Of a DNA stretch of 64,000 nucleotides, positions 34,751 through 46,309 are shown piece by piece. How positions within the stretch are numbered: position 1 is the first letter of the stretch; every line of letters starts with the position of its first letter. The notes beneath the pieces are model-generated. The model saw only the letters and a program-made list of their open reading frames with translations, had not been told where the DNA came from and did not search any database. Origin of the DNA: Anaerococcus provencensis (GTDB taxonomy: Bacteria > Bacillota > Clostridia > Tissierellales > Peptoniphilaceae); assembly GCF_000312365.2 (NCBI RefSeq), contig NZ_HG003690.1, positions 44,966 through 108,965 of the forward strand, given 5' to 3'. The translations under genes and the position numbers were made by a program.

Positions 34751-35614
34751 ATGAATAAGAGTATTAAACGAGGAGTAGCCATAGCGTTACTCCTTTTTAC
34801 ATTTACAGTACCAAAAGCTACATTTGCGATGACAAATGAAGGGCAAATAGAAAGTCAAAATGAATCAATCTATGAACCACAAAAAGAAGAATTTGAAAAA
34901 ATGTTGAAAGATGATGTTTTTACACCATCAAAAGAAGAAATTCCTTATCAAGATGTTCCAAGAATACCAGGAAATACAAGTGAAGCAAACAAGCCTTCAA
35001 ATAATCCTCCAAAGAAAACCCCACTTGTAAAAGGTGGTAATACAAAGGCAGTAAATAATCTTGCGACACAAGAAAATAAGGCAAGAGGTTCAGTAATTGA
35101 AAATGTAGATAGGAATGGAAAAGATATAACACCAAGTGGAGATACAGAAAAAGATAAAGAAAATCCAGTAGATGTGAGACAATTTTTAACATTTCAAACT
35201 AAAAGTGGAAAAACTATGCACCTAATAGTGGATCACTCATCAAATCAAGATAATGTAAGGCTATTGACAGAAGTAGGAGAGAAAGACCTACTTAATATGA
35301 TTGAATCAGAAGACAAAAATACTATAAAGGTTGAAGAGCCTAAGAAAGAAGAAGTAAAAAAAGAAGAACCTAAGACTGTTCCAGTAAAAGAAGAAAAGAA
35401 AAGTGGAATAGGTTCATTTCTAATTATTGCACTTGTAATTGGAGGAGTTATAGGAGCAGGATACTATTTTAAGGTAGTCAAAGCTAAGGAAGATAAAATG
35501 TTGGAAGACTTTGAAGAAGATGATAAGGATTATATTAGTGAGTCGGAAGATGAATCTGACAATGATGAAAGTCATGAAGAATCACTAGATGATGATGGCG
35601 ATGAACTATTATAA
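34751..35614 (+). CDS. DUF4366 (CD1107-like) exported membrane protein
   Basis: The 287-residue protein has a signal peptide (about 1-26), a proline-rich linker and the DUF4366 core (about 125-195: VRQFLTFQTKSGKTMHLIVDHS...VRLLTEVGEKDLLNMIE). It then has one membrane helix (about 218-238) and a very acidic cytoplasmic tail. DUF4366 proteins are regular members of Tn1549-type transfer regions, though their role is unclear. It starts 14 bases after the LRR protein gene with aaaggat upstream. Confidence 0.85.
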   Translation: MNKSIKRGVAIALLLFTFTVPKATFAMTNEGQIESQNESIYEPQKEEFEKMLKDDVFTPSKEEIPYQDVPRIPGNTSEANKPSNNPPKKTPLVKGGNTKAVNNLATQENKARGSVIENVDRNGKDITPSGDTEKDKENPVDVRQFLTFQTKSGKTMHLIVDHSSNQDNVRLLTEVGEKDLLNMIESEDKNTIKVEEPKKEEVKKEEPKTVPVKEEKKSGIGSFLIIALVIGGVIGAGYYFKVVKAKEDKMLEDFEEDDKDYISESEDESDNDESHEESLDDDGDELL

Positions 35615-35635
35615 GAATATTAAATTTAAGTACAA

Positions 35636-35676
35636 TTGAACTTTTGTCCCAGATATGATATGATATTTGGGACAAA
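35636..35676 (+). promoter_or_regulatory. abiE promoter with inverted repeat operator
   Basis: The promoter is TTGAAC (35636-35641), 17 bases, TATGAT (35659-35664). An inverted repeat, tttgtccca at 35643-35651 and tgggacaaa at 35668-35676, brackets the -10. Type IV AbiEi antitoxins repress their own promoter through inverted repeats, so this is the likely autoregulatory site. Confidence 0.7.
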
Positions 35677-35687
35677 GGAGGATTGTA

Positions 35688-36299
35688 ATGAGTTCATATA
35701 TAGAAAAAATATCAGATAAAATAAATGATTTTGACTCACATAAAGTATTTTTTGCTAATGACTTTTTAGATATTGCTTCTTATGAAACTTCTAGAAAGAC
35801 ATTGAATAGGATGGTAAATGAAGATAAAATTAAGCGTGTCATTGATGGCTTTTATTACAATCCAAGATATAGTGAATTAATTGGAGAGTACGAAGCAGTA
35901 TCAATTCACGAATTAGCACTTGCCATAGCAAGAAAATACAATTGGAATATTGCACCATATAATAGCACAGCCTTAAACTTATTAGGACTTTCAACACAAG
36001 TTCCAACTCACTATAAATATATATCTAGTGGAAGATATAAAGAATATAAAATTGGGGATACAGTTTTAGAATTTAAAAAAGTAAATCCAGGAGAAATTGC
36101 CAATATGTCTTTGAAGACAGCGACAGTTATTCAAGCAATTAAGTCTTTGGGAAAAGAAAATATAACTAATGAAGTTATAAAAAAGATAAGAGAAAATTTA
36201 AGTGAAAAAGAAAGAACAGACTTAATGAACGAATCAAAATCAGTGCCAGCATGGATATATGAAGTAATAAGGGAAATTTGTGAGGGCAAAAATGAGTAA
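35688..36299 (+). CDS. AbiEi family antitoxin (DUF6088)
   Basis: The 203-residue protein fits DUF6088/AbiEi: an N-terminal winged helix (about 5-55, VFFANDFLDIASYETSRKTLNRMVNEDKIKRVIDGFYY) followed by SIHELALAIARKYNWNIAPYNSTALNLLGLST and a C-terminal helical domain. It is the antitoxin of a type IV AbiE toxin-antitoxin pair, typically with phage resistance activity, and should also repress its own promoter. The ATG at 35688 follows aaaggagg. It overlaps the toxin gene by 8 bases. Confidence 0.85.
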   Translation: MSSYIEKISDKINDFDSHKVFFANDFLDIASYETSRKTLNRMVNEDKIKRVIDGFYYNPRYSELIGEYEAVSIHELALAIARKYNWNIAPYNSTALNLLGLSTQVPTHYKYISSGRYKEYKIGDTVLEFKKVNPGEIANMSLKTATVIQAIKSLGKENITNEVIKKIRENLSEKERTDLMNESKSVPAWIYEVIREICEGKNE

Positions 36300-37275
36300 G
36301 TTTTATATAGAAAACAAAGAAGATTTAAGAATTTTAATAGTAAATACAGCAAGAAAGAAAAATATATCTGAAGCAGTCATTGAAAAAGACTATTGGGTTA
36401 CTTTTATCTTAGACTATCTATTCAATGAAAATAAATGGAAAGATTATTTTACCTTTAAAGGTGGCACATCACTTTCAAAGTGTTTTGGACTTATAGAAAG
36501 ATTTTCTGAAGATATAGATCTAATCTTAGATTGGCGAGTATTAGGATATGAAGAAAAAGAACCATGGTTAGAAAGGTCAAATACCAAACAAGATAAATTT
36601 AACAAAGAAGTTAATGAAAAGACAGAAGTATTTTTAAGAGATGAATTTTTAAAAGTTTTAGAACAAGATTTAAAGGATTTTGATTTTGAATTTTCTATAG
36701 ATAGTATAGATTCACAAACAATTCTATGTAAATATCCTAAAATTTTTGAATCTAATTATTTAACACAAAATATAAGGCTTGAAATAGGAAGCATTGCAGC
36801 ATGGACACCTGCAATTGATGTTGAAGTTTTGCCGATAATTGGCGAAGCATATTCAAATGTATTCCAAGAAAAAACTAATATAAGAACAGTATCAGCAGAG
36901 AGAACATTTTGGGAAAAGGCAACTATTTTACACCACGAAGCAAATAGACCAGAATCTTCTCCTATGCCACACAGATACGCAAGACACTTTTATGACTTAT
37001 ATAAAATAGCAAATTCAGATTTTAAAAACAAAGCTTTAGAGGATAAAGATTTATTAAAAAAAGTGACTGAATTTAAGATGAAATTCTACCCTAGAAAGTG
37101 GGCAAGGTATGAAGATGCATTAAATGGTAGATTGAAGTTAGTTCCAAGAGAGTTTCGATTTTCTGAAATAGAAAAAGATTATAAAGCTATGTCAGAAATG
37201 ATATATGGAGAATATCCAAACTTTGAAGAGATTATAAAAGTTCTTCAAGAACTAGAAAAAGAAATTAATAAGTAA
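36292..37275 (+). CDS. AbiEii/AbiGii family nucleotidyltransferase toxin
   Basis: The 327-residue protein contains the nucleotidyltransferase core FTFKGGTSLSKCFGLIERFSEDIDLILDW. The motif GG-S-...-D-D-L places it in the AbiEii toxin family, which blocks growth by adding nucleotides to tRNA or a similar target. Upstream VIEKDYWVTFILDYLF and downstream RTFWEKATILHHEANRP are also family-typical. The ATG at 36292 lies inside the antitoxin stop region, so toxin and antitoxin are coupled. It probably stabilises the ICE and may stop phages. Confidence 0.88.
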   Translation: MSKFYIENKEDLRILIVNTARKKNISEAVIEKDYWVTFILDYLFNENKWKDYFTFKGGTSLSKCFGLIERFSEDIDLILDWRVLGYEEKEPWLERSNTKQDKFNKEVNEKTEVFLRDEFLKVLEQDLKDFDFEFSIDSIDSQTILCKYPKIFESNYLTQNIRLEIGSIAAWTPAIDVEVLPIIGEAYSNVFQEKTNIRTVSAERTFWEKATILHHEANRPESSPMPHRYARHFYDLYKIANSDFKNKALEDKDLLKKVTEFKMKFYPRKWARYEDALNGRLKLVPREFRFSEIEKDYKAMSEMIYGEYPNFEEIIKVLQELEKEINK

Positions 37276-37320
37276 ATCGAATTCTCCCAAAAATAATATA
37301 ATATTCGGGAGAAAAACTTT

Positions 37321-37351
37321 GAGCGAGAGAGAAATCTTTCGCTCTTTTTTT
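37321..37351 (+). terminator. Terminator after the AbiE operon
   Basis: gagcga pairs with tcgctc (12-base loop) and is followed by seven T residues. Just upstream, ttctccc (37282-37288) and gggagaa (37307-37313) form a second inverted repeat around tataat, resembling the abiE operator in layout, 5 bases past the toxin stop. Confidence 0.65.
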
Positions 37352-37367
37352 ATTTATGGAGGTATTA

Positions 37368-39089
37368 ATGAAGTTAGTAATAGCAGAAAAGCCAAGTGTA
37401 GCAGTTACAATTGCAAAAGTAATTGGAGCAAGAACAAGAAAAAATGGATATTATGAGGGGAATGGATACATTGTTTCTTGGTGTGTCGGTCATTTAATTC
37501 AAATGGCAAGTCCAGATAAGATAGACGAAAAATGGAAGAAATGGACAATAGAAAATCTTCCTATAATTCCAGAAGAATATATTTATGAAGTATCTAAAAG
37601 CACTAAAAAACAATATGGAATTTTAAAGAAAATTTTAAATGATAAGAACATCGATACAGTAATAAATGCTTGTGATGCTGGAAGAGAGGGAGAACTTATT
37701 TTTAGGCTTGTATATAATCAAGCTAAATGTAAGAAGAAGATTAAAAGACTTTGGATATCTTCAATGGAAAACAAAGCTATTGAAGATGGCTTTAGAAATC
37801 TTAAAGATGGAGAAAACTTTGAAGACTTATATAAATCAGCAAGTGCAAGAGCTACCTCTGATTGGCTGGTGGGAATGAATTTAAGTAGGCTTTATTCTTG
37901 CATTTACAAGGAAACATATTCTGTTGGTAGAGTACAAACACCAACCCTATATTTAATAGCTAAAAGGGATAGTGAAATAAACCTATTTAAGAAGCAAAAA
38001 TATTATACGGTAGACCTATCTTATGGAGGATTGAAACTTGTATCAGATAGGATTGATAGAATTGAAGTGGCAGAGCAACTATTAAATCTACTAGAAGATG
38101 AAATAGTTATTACAGATGTAGAAGATAAAGAAATAAGCACAAAACCAGATAAGCCTTATGATCTCACTACCTTACAAAGAGAAGCAAATAAGTATTTTGG
38201 ATATTCAGCAAATGACACTTTAAATCTGGCACAAGGTTTGTATGAAAAGAAGCTAATCACATATCCAAGAACAGATAGTAGGTATTTAACCGATGATATG
38301 GTTAATACTATAAAAGAATTATTAGAAGGACTTGAAGAAGGTTTTAAAATCAATGAATCAAACTTTAAGTCTATTTTTAATTCATCTAAGGTTACAGACC
38401 ACTATGCAATTATTCCTACTATATCAGGTATCGGAAAAGCCAAAGATTTATCTGATAAAGAAAGTAAAATCTATAATCTAATTAAGGGTAAATTACTTGC
38501 TTCATGCTCGGATAACTTAAAGGAATCTAGCAGAAAAATCAGATATGAATATGACAAGTTTAACTTTAATGCAAGTGGCAAGACTGTAATTGATGAAGGT
38601 TATACCAAGTATCTAAAGAGCTATGGAAAGGAAAGACAAGAAAATGAATTACCAGATATAAAGACTGGAGATAAAATTAAGCTAACTTCTAAAAATATAT
38701 CTGAGAAATTCACAAAAGCTCCAGGTCATTATAATGAAGATACACTTTTAAAGGCTATGGAGAGTGCAGGGGTAGAATCCTTGGATAAAGATGTAGAAGT
38801 GGAGAGAAAAGGCTTAGGAACACCAGCTACAAGAGCAGGAATTATCGAAAATCTTATCTATAAAGATCTCATAAGAAGAGATAAGAAAAATCTACTTGTA
38901 ACAGAGAAAGGCAATAGGCTTGTATCGATTGTTGAGGATAAGTTTAAATCAGCAGAAACAACATCTGAATGGGAAATGAAACTTGCAAAGATTAGCTCTG
39001 GTGAAGTAGACAAAGAAGACTTTTTAAGAGAAATTGAAGATAGTATAAGGGAGCTTGTAGATAGGTACAAGAATAATCTAAATGAATAA
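37368..39089 (+). CDS. topB: Type IA DNA topoisomerase (topoisomerase III-like)
   Basis: The 573-residue protein has the Toprim start KLVIAEKPSVAVTIAKVIGA and the acidic motif NACDAGREGELIFR. Catalytic tyrosine Y299 is in ITYPRTDSRYL, and the late GLGTPATRAGIIENLI motif is present. No zinc finger tail is seen. ICE-borne TopB homologues are standard in Tn1549-type elements and probably resolve topological stress during transfer or replication. The ATG at 37368 follows atggaggt; an earlier in-frame ATG adds only four residues. It overlaps the methyltransferase gene by 8 bases. Confidence 0.92.
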   Translation: MKLVIAEKPSVAVTIAKVIGARTRKNGYYEGNGYIVSWCVGHLIQMASPDKIDEKWKKWTIENLPIIPEEYIYEVSKSTKKQYGILKKILNDKNIDTVINACDAGREGELIFRLVYNQAKCKKKIKRLWISSMENKAIEDGFRNLKDGENFEDLYKSASARATSDWLVGMNLSRLYSCIYKETYSVGRVQTPTLYLIAKRDSEINLFKKQKYYTVDLSYGGLKLVSDRIDRIEVAEQLLNLLEDEIVITDVEDKEISTKPDKPYDLTTLQREANKYFGYSANDTLNLAQGLYEKKLITYPRTDSRYLTDDMVNTIKELLEGLEEGFKINESNFKSIFNSSKVTDHYAIIPTISGIGKAKDLSDKESKIYNLIKGKLLASCSDNLKESSRKIRYEYDKFNFNASGKTVIDEGYTKYLKSYGKERQENELPDIKTGDKIKLTSKNISEKFTKAPGHYNEDTLLKAMESAGVESLDKDVEVERKGLGTPATRAGIIENLIYKDLIRRDKKNLLVTEKGNRLVSIVEDKFKSAETTSEWEMKLAKISSGEVDKEDFLREIEDSIRELVDRYKNNLNE

Positions 39090-40032
39090 GGTAAAAATAT
39101 TAGAGCTTTTCGGTGGCATAGGTGCTATTAGAAAGGCTTTTATTAATTTAAAGATACCTTATGAAGTTGTTGATTATGTAGAAATAGACAAGGCTTGTGT
39201 TAAATCATATAACGCACTTTATGGAGAAGAATATAAAGCAAAATCAGTAGTAGGATATAAAGCTCCTAATGAAAAGATAGACTTAGTTATGCATGGAAGT
39301 CCTTGCCAAGACTTTTCAAGAATAGGAAAAAAGCAGGGAGGAGTAAAAAACTCAGGAACTAGATCAAGCTTACTATTTGAAACAATTAGAATAATTAAAG
39401 AAATGAAAAATAAACCTAAATGGATAATTTGGGAAAATGTAAAGGGAGTCCTTGATAGAAATATGAGGGACTCCTTTTTTATTTATCTAAAAGAGCTGGA
39501 AAGCCTTGGATATGAAAGCAAATATGAAATCTTAAATGCAATGGACTTTGGGATACCTCAAAAAAGAGAAAGGATATTTGTTGTTTCATATCTTGGAGCA
39601 AATAACTTTTCTTTTAATAAATTGGAGAGGAAAGAAACAAGACCACTAAGTGAATTTTTAGAAAAGAATGTAAATGAACTTTACACAATGACCCAACCTT
39701 ATATGCTGAAATTTTTAAATAAAGGTATAGATAACAGTTTTAGAGGGCGACTAAAAGTGATTAAAGATTTTTCTTATACTATTTCTACAAAACAGATGAG
39801 AGTACCTAATTCTGGAATAATAGATATTGGAAATGGTCAGTATAGGTATTTAACAGAAAGAGAATGTTTAAGACTAATGGGTTTTGATGACAGTGATATT
39901 AACAAACTAGAAGAAGCACATCCAAGAAGAAAAAATTGCACTTCAAGTAAACTATATAAGCAGGCCGGCAATTCTATTGTGGTCGATATTTTAATGGCTA
40001 TTATAAAAGAAATTCATAGAATGGAGGTATAA
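39082..40032 (+). CDS. DNA (cytosine-5) methyltransferase
   Basis: The 316-residue enzyme has motif I ([15 protein letters not shown]) and motif IV with the catalytic cysteine C75 ([13 protein letters not shown]). Motif VI (WENVKGVL), motif VIII ([13 protein letters not shown]), and motifs IX/X ([25 protein letters not shown]) are also present. No restriction partner lies beside it, so it is an orphan methylase that could protect the ICE from host restriction on entry. It is coupled to topB and to the helicase gene (1-base gap). Sequence specificity cannot be read from the protein. Confidence 0.92.
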   Translation: MNKVKILELFGGIGAIRKAFINLKIPYEVVDYVEIDKACVKSYNALYGEEYKAKSVVGYKAPNEKIDLVMHGSPCQDFSRIGKKQGGVKNSGTRSSLLFETIRIIKEMKNKPKWIIWENVKGVLDRNMRDSFFIYLKELESLGYESKYEILNAMDFGIPQKRERIFVVSYLGANNFSFNKLERKETRPLSEFLEKNVNELYTMTQPYMLKFLNKGIDNSFRGRLKVIKDFSYTISTKQMRVPNSGIIDIGNGQYRYLTERECLRLMGFDDSDINKLEEAHPRRKNCTSSKLYKQAGNSIVVDILMAIIKEIHRMEV

Positions 40033-40033
40033 A

Positions 40034-43000
40034 ATGCAAGTAAATGATTTTAAGAATATACAAGAAGCTATAAAATATGAAGTGTTACAAGATGAAAAAG
40101 AATATTTAAAACTCTTAAAGGTTGTAGGTAACAATCAAAAATATGATTTTTCTAGCCAACTAAGTATATATAACAAAGAACCTGAAGCTAGAGCTTGTGC
40201 GACTTTTGAAATGTGGAAAAAATATTTTGGCAGAGTTGTTATGAGAGGTCAAAAGGGCATTCCAATTTTAGTTGGAAGTGATATAAACAAAAAAGTTTCA
40301 TATATTTTTGATATTAGTCAGACCACATCAATGGATAGGAATATTAATGAGGTTAGCTTATGGCAATTTGACCACGAAAACCATAACGAGGCTTTAAAAG
40401 AAATAATAAATAATTCTTCATTTGAAGCTAGTGATTCACTCAATGAAAATATATTTTCTTTGAGTCGAATTTATGGAGATGAATATATTAACTTGGCTCT
40501 TGCTGATTTAAGGATAGATATAGAGGATAGACTTAGTTTTGAAAAGTTTATGAGGGACTCAATATCCTATGCGGTAGCTAATAGGTTTAATACAGCCTAC
40601 CCTATGGATATGGAAAATTTAAAAAATAATTTTTCTAGGATTAATACAATTTCTTTAGAGCAGATAGGTCTTGTAATATCAAGGGTTAGTGAAGATATTA
40701 TAGATAGAACAATAGAAAAATCTAAGGAAATGGATCGAGCTAGGCTGCTGACAGAAAGGGCTGGTGGCGACTATAATAGAGATATAGAAAATATAAATGA
40801 AGATAGAGGAGGTCAAGATGATTTATATAGACGAGATGATAGGTCAAGAAGTAGAGATGGACGAGTTTTCACAGATGGAAGCGACAGAGGAAATAGCGAT
40901 GAAGATCGAAGAGAAAACCTTGGACATGATGGAGAAGGATCTGGAATTTATGGAGAGATATCCGAATCCGACATACGCAGTTCTAAGACTGTCTTACCTA
41001 GTAGGGAGCGAGGACATGGAGAACTGGAAGAAACTTCAGGAAATGTACGAGGAGAAAACACTTTTGAACCATCTGAAAGAAATTCAGAATCAGGCAGTGG
41101 ACTTTATCAAGAGAGAGAAAGTCAAGATGATGAAAGCACAAGGATTGACAGAGAAGATGATGAGAGAGAATCCAGAGGAATATCAAGGACAGATGAACAA
41201 CTTGATGGCAACAGTGAAGAAAATGGCAATCAAGGAATACGTAGAAGCTTAGAAAATGAAATAAGCCAAGAAAAGGAAGCTGATGAAGCTTCTTTTTTTG
41301 ATAGCAAAACCACTGAAAACAGAAAAGATTACTGGATTGTAGAATTTAATGAAAACCACGAATTAGTTCCCGATTATAGTGCGCAGATAGTAACCAAAGA
41401 ATTAATAAATGTCCTAAGACAAAAGGATATTGATGTTAAATACCATAATCAAACTCTTGGAGAAAATGAATTTAGAGAAATGACTGATGATTATATCGGA
41501 TATTTCAAATTCTATTTTGACCACTATGTAGATGGCGAAGTTGTCGAGCATTATAGGATTGACCTTGGTGATGGTGAAGAAGTAAATGAGCGTGAATTTT
41601 CATATTTAGAAGACCAAGTTGCACTAAGTGAGGAAAAATCTTTTCAAGAAGAAGTTAAGGAAAAGATAGAACCTAAATTTAAGATAGGCGATCAGGTTAG
41701 ATATAAAGATAAGGACTTTACCATTACAGATTTTGATGAACTAAGTGGAGGACTTAAAACTGTCACTATCAGAGATAATATGGAATATATGGGAGGTATG
41801 ATTAGGGGTTCGGAAGTAATTCCATATAGAAACGATTCATACCTTGAAGAAATCTTTGAAAATCTAAGTCAAACATCAGAAAAACTAGCAGTAAAGGTTG
41901 GTAAGGAATTTATTTTAGAAGATGAGAATACCTTTCATGGAATTAACTTAATTGAAACAGAAACTAAAGTAGAAGTTAATGAGGAAGAATATCCTTTATA
42001 TAAGGGTGAAACATTTGAAGAAAGTAGAAAGATTGATGACCTTTTAGATAGTGGAAATTATGAGATATACAAATTATCTGAGCATGAAAAACAAATTGAA
42101 AGACAAGTAGAACAAGAAAGCTTTATAGATAACTACAATCCAGAAATTGACCAAATGATGGATAGATACAATGTGCCTAGGGAAGCAGCCGAAAACTTAT
42201 TGAGGGGAAAAGAAGATTTAAAGAATCTAGGCTATGAACCTAATAAGGAAAGACTAAGTTTTGCTAGAAATTATGACTTAAAAAATCATATCTACTCAGA
42301 ATACCTAACACCATCAGAAAAGCTAGATAAAAATATCAAAGCTATTAAAATGCTCAAAAGACTTGAAAATGAAAATAGGAGTCCAAAAGAATATGAACAA
42401 GCTTATCTTGCTGATTATTTAGGTTGGGGTGGTCTTGCCGATGTCTTTGATGAAGAAAAGGGAGGTCAATGGCTTGAAGCAAGGAATATTTTAAAGGAGA
42501 ATCTAACAAATGAAGAGTATTTGAATGCTAAAGAGTCTACTTTAACATCGTTTTATACACCTAGAGAGGTAATGGATGGAATATATAAAACTCTAACGGA
42601 TATGGGATTTAAGACTGGGAATATCCTTGAACCATCTGCAGGAGTCGGAAATTTCATTGGTAATATGCCAAATGAAATGAAAGCGTCTAAAATCTATGGA
42701 GTAGAAAAAGATAGCCTAAGCGGAAGAATAGCCAGAGAACTTTATCCTGAAGCTAATATTCAAATTAAAGGTTTTGAAGAAACAAACTTCTCAAACAATT
42801 TCTTTGATTTAGTAATTGGAAATGTTCCCTTTGGAGATTTTAAAGTTAACGATCGTGAATATAACAGAAATAACTTTCTGATTCACGATTATTTTTTTGC
42901 AAAGTCAATAGATAAGGTAAGAAATGGAGGAATTATCGCCTTCATAACTTCATCTGGAACTATGGATAAAAAAGATGAATCTGTTAGAAAATATATTAAT

Positions 43001-46000
43001 GCAAGATGTGAATTTTTAGGAGCTATGAGGCTACCTAATACAACATTTAAAGGACTTGCTGGTACAGAAGTTACTTCAGATATTATTTTCTTAAAGAAGA
43101 GAGATTCAGTTATAGAAAGAGATGATGATTGGATACACCTATCAACTGATAAAAAGGGTTTGACCTATAATAAATACTTTGTAGATAATCCTCAGATGGT
43201 ATTAGGGGATATGAAAGAAGTATCTGGCAGATTTGGCAATACTATTACTTGTGATGAAAAAGAAGATGAAAAGTTAAAAGACTTAATGGATATTGCAAGT
43301 AAGGAAATATCTTCAAATTCAAAATATGAAGAGGTCGAACTATTGGAAGATGAAGAATTAAGTCTTCCAGCAACAGATGATGTTAAGAATTTTTCTTACA
43401 CTATTATTGATGAAGAGGTCTACCTAAGAGAAAACTCAGTCTTAATCAAGCAGAATATATCAGATAAAAATAAAGAAAAGATAAAAGATTATCTTGATGT
43501 AATGAATGCTTTAAAAGATGTAATAGAAAAACAAAAGGACGATTTTTCTGAAGAAGAAATAAAAGAGTCACAAGCAAAGTTAAATGAAGTCTATGATAAC
43601 TTTTCAAAGAAACATGGCTTTATTAACTCCTTATCAAATACTAGAGCTTTAAAGGAAGACTCAAACTTTCCTTTGGTTTCATCAATAGAAATACTTGATG
43701 ATGAGGATAATTTCAAAGCTAAGAGTGATATATTCTCAAAAAGAACAATAACAAAGGCAAAAGTAGTAGACCATGTAGATACTTCCCTTGAAGCTTTAGT
43801 CTTATCAGTTTCACAAAAAGGATATGTAGATTTTGAATATATGGAATCTATCACTAATAAAGATAGGAATACTTTAATTGGTGAACTTGAGGGCGAAATA
43901 TTTTTAGATATTAAGGATACAGACCTAATAAATAACAAAATGCCCTTTGAAAACTTTAATAATGACGATCCATTTCATTTTTCATATGTATCAGCTGATG
44001 AGTATTTAAGTGGCAATATTAGAGAAAAGATTGGTTATCTCAATTCATATATAGGAGAAATTGAAAATGTAATAGATTTAGCACCTTCTGAAAAGAAAGA
44101 CACATTATTAAACGAGTTAGGCAAACTCAAATATCAGAGAGAAAAATTACAAGAAGTTATGCCTGAAGAACTCACTGCTTCTGATATAAATGTAAGGTTA
44201 GGAGCAACTTGGATACCTCAAAAAGATATAGAAGACTTTACTTTTAATCTTTTAAAAACACCTGGCTATGATAGGTGGAATATAAATGTTAGGTTTTCGC
44301 CACACACGAGTGAATGGAACATTGAAGGTAAAAGTGTTGACTCAACTAATGACCTTGCTAACATGACTTATGGTACAAGTAGAGTAAATGCCTATAAGCT
44401 AATTGAAAATGCCCTTAATCTAAAAGATACAAAGGTATTTGACCAAGTAATAAATGATGATGGTTCTAAGACTTCTGTATTAAACAAAAAAGAAACTATG
44501 CTTGCAAGTCAAAAGCAAGAACTGATTAAAGAAGAATTTAAGAATTGGATATTTGAAGATCCTGATAGAAGATATAGGCTAGAGAAGATTTATAATGAAA
44601 AATTCAATTCAATTAGAAATAGAGAATTTGATGGTTCTAACTTAACTTTTGATGGAATGAATACTGAAATCAGACTACGAGAACATCAAAAAAATGCCAT
44701 AGCAAGGACTCTTTATGGTGGAAATACACTACTTGCCCATGTAGTAGGAGCAGGAAAAACTTTTGAAATGGTAGCTTCTGCTATGGAATCTAAAAAGTTG
44801 GGACTTGCAAGTAAGTCATTATTTGTAGTTCCTAACCATCTAACCACTCAAATTGGTAGAGAGTTTATGCAATTATATCCGTCAGCAAATATTATGGTGG
44901 CCGATAAAAAAGACTTCCAACCTAAAAATAGGAAAAGATTTATTGGTAGGATTGCAACTGGAGAATATGACGCAGTCATTATAGGACACTCTCAATTTGA
45001 AAAGATACCAATGTCCAAAGAATACCAGGTAAGGCATATACAAGACCAAATAGATGATATAGTTTCCTTTATTGATGAGAACAAAAGAAATAGAGGAGAA
45101 AATTTCACAGTTAAACAACTAGAAAAGACAAAGAAGAAGCTTTTGGTAAGACTGGAAAAACTAAATGATGATTTTAAAAAAGATGATGTAATAACCTTTG
45201 AAGAGCTAGGAGTAGATAAGTTATTTATAGACGAAGCTCATAATTACAAAAACTTATTCTTGCATACCAAGATGAGAAATGTTGCGGGTATCGGTCAGAG
45301 TGAAGCCTTTAAGTCTTCAGATATGTATATGAAATGTAGGTATATGGACGAAATGACAGATGGAAAGGGTGTTGTATTTGCTACTGGTACACCAATATCA
45401 AATTCGATGACAGAGCTTTATACAATGCAAAGATACCTTCAGTATGACGATTTAAAGGCAAGAGGATTAGAACATTTTGACGCTTGGGCTTCTACTTTTG
45501 CAGAGACAGAAAACACCTTTGAATTATCTCCTGAAGGTACTGGATATAGGCAAAAGACAAGATTTTCAAAGTTTTATAACTTGCCAGAGTTAATGTCTAT
45601 GTTTAAAGAAGTAGCAGATATAAAGACTTCAGATATGTTAAATTTGCCAGTGCCAGAAGCAAATTTTGAAGTTATTAAAACAAAACCTACTGAGGAACAA
45701 AAAGAAATATTAGAAGCTATTTCAGAAAGAGCTGACGCAGTTAGAAATAACCAAGTCGAGCCAACAGAAGATAATATGTTAAAGATTACAAATGATGGTA
45801 AAAAACTTGCCCTTGACCAAAGATTAATAAATCCACTACTTCCCGATGATCCTAATTCAAAGGTAAATGTATGTGTAAAAAATATCTTTTCGATCTGGGA
45901 TAAGACAAAAGAAAATTCATCGACACAATTAGTGTTTTCAGATATGTCTACACCAAAAGGAGATGGAGAATTTAATATCTATGATGATATTAGAAATAAG

Positions 46001-46309
46001 CTAGTGAATATGGGAATACCTAAAGAAGAAATAGCCTTTATCCACGAAGCAGATACAGACAAACAAAAAGATGAATTGTTCTCTAAGGTAAGAAGAGGAG
46101 AAGTAAGAGTCTTATTAGGTTCTACTCAAAAAATGGGAGCAGGTACAAATGTACAAAATAAACTAATAGCCTTACACGATTTAGACGTCCCATGGAGACC
46201 GTCTGACCTAGAGCAAAGAAGTGGTAGAATTGTTCGTCAAGGTAATGAAAATGATAAAGTCAATATCTTTAGATATGTAACAGAAAATACCTTTGATTCT
46301 TATTTGTGG
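40034..46309 (+). CDS. N6-DNA methylase / SNF2-type helicase fusion, exon 1
   Basis: Residues 1-2092 of a giant ICE protein. An N-terminal ssDNA-binding/ArdC-like domain (about 1-105, [24 protein letters not shown]) precedes a disordered D/E/R/S/G-rich linker (about 262-407). An N6-methylase core follows (motif [14 protein letters not shown] near 864; VIGNVPFG near 928), then SNF2-like helicase motifs ([11 protein letters not shown] near 1569, [10 protein letters not shown] near 1731, [40 protein letters not shown]). The frame is cut by a group II intron after W2092 and resumes at 48651; spliced length is 2547 residues. Without splicing the product ends six residues later. Confidence 0.9.
40818..41252 (+). 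CDS. TnpV-like protein overprinted in the helicase gene (+1 frame)
   Basis: A 144-codon frame lies entirely inside the helicase gene, shifted by +1. Its ATG at 40818 follows a perfect gaggaggt (40806-40813). The product is helical and ends with [18 protein letters not shown] and [20 protein letters not shown], the style of TnpV proteins (QA....GVTE.LK...MEW..+MNN). In the helicase frame the same bases encode a low-complexity charged linker, so the alternative frame seems to be the constrained one. Family assignment is by eye and moderately sure; that the frame is real is supported by the ribosome site and length. Confidence 0.6.
   Translation: MIYIDEMIGQEVEMDEFSQMEATEEIAMKIEEKTLDMMEKDLEFMERYPNPTYAVLRLSYLVGSEDMENWKKLQEMYEEKTLLNHLKEIQNQAVDFIKREKVKMMKAQGLTEKMMRENPEEYQGQMNNLMATVKKMAIKEYVEA

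Noticed and set aside
44882..45118. Minus-strand open frames across the helicase, virB4, nan and ABC genes
   Set aside because: They lie opposite strong coding frames, lack ribosome sites and show no domain. The +1 frame at 40818 was kept because it has a perfect ribosome site and a recognisable style.
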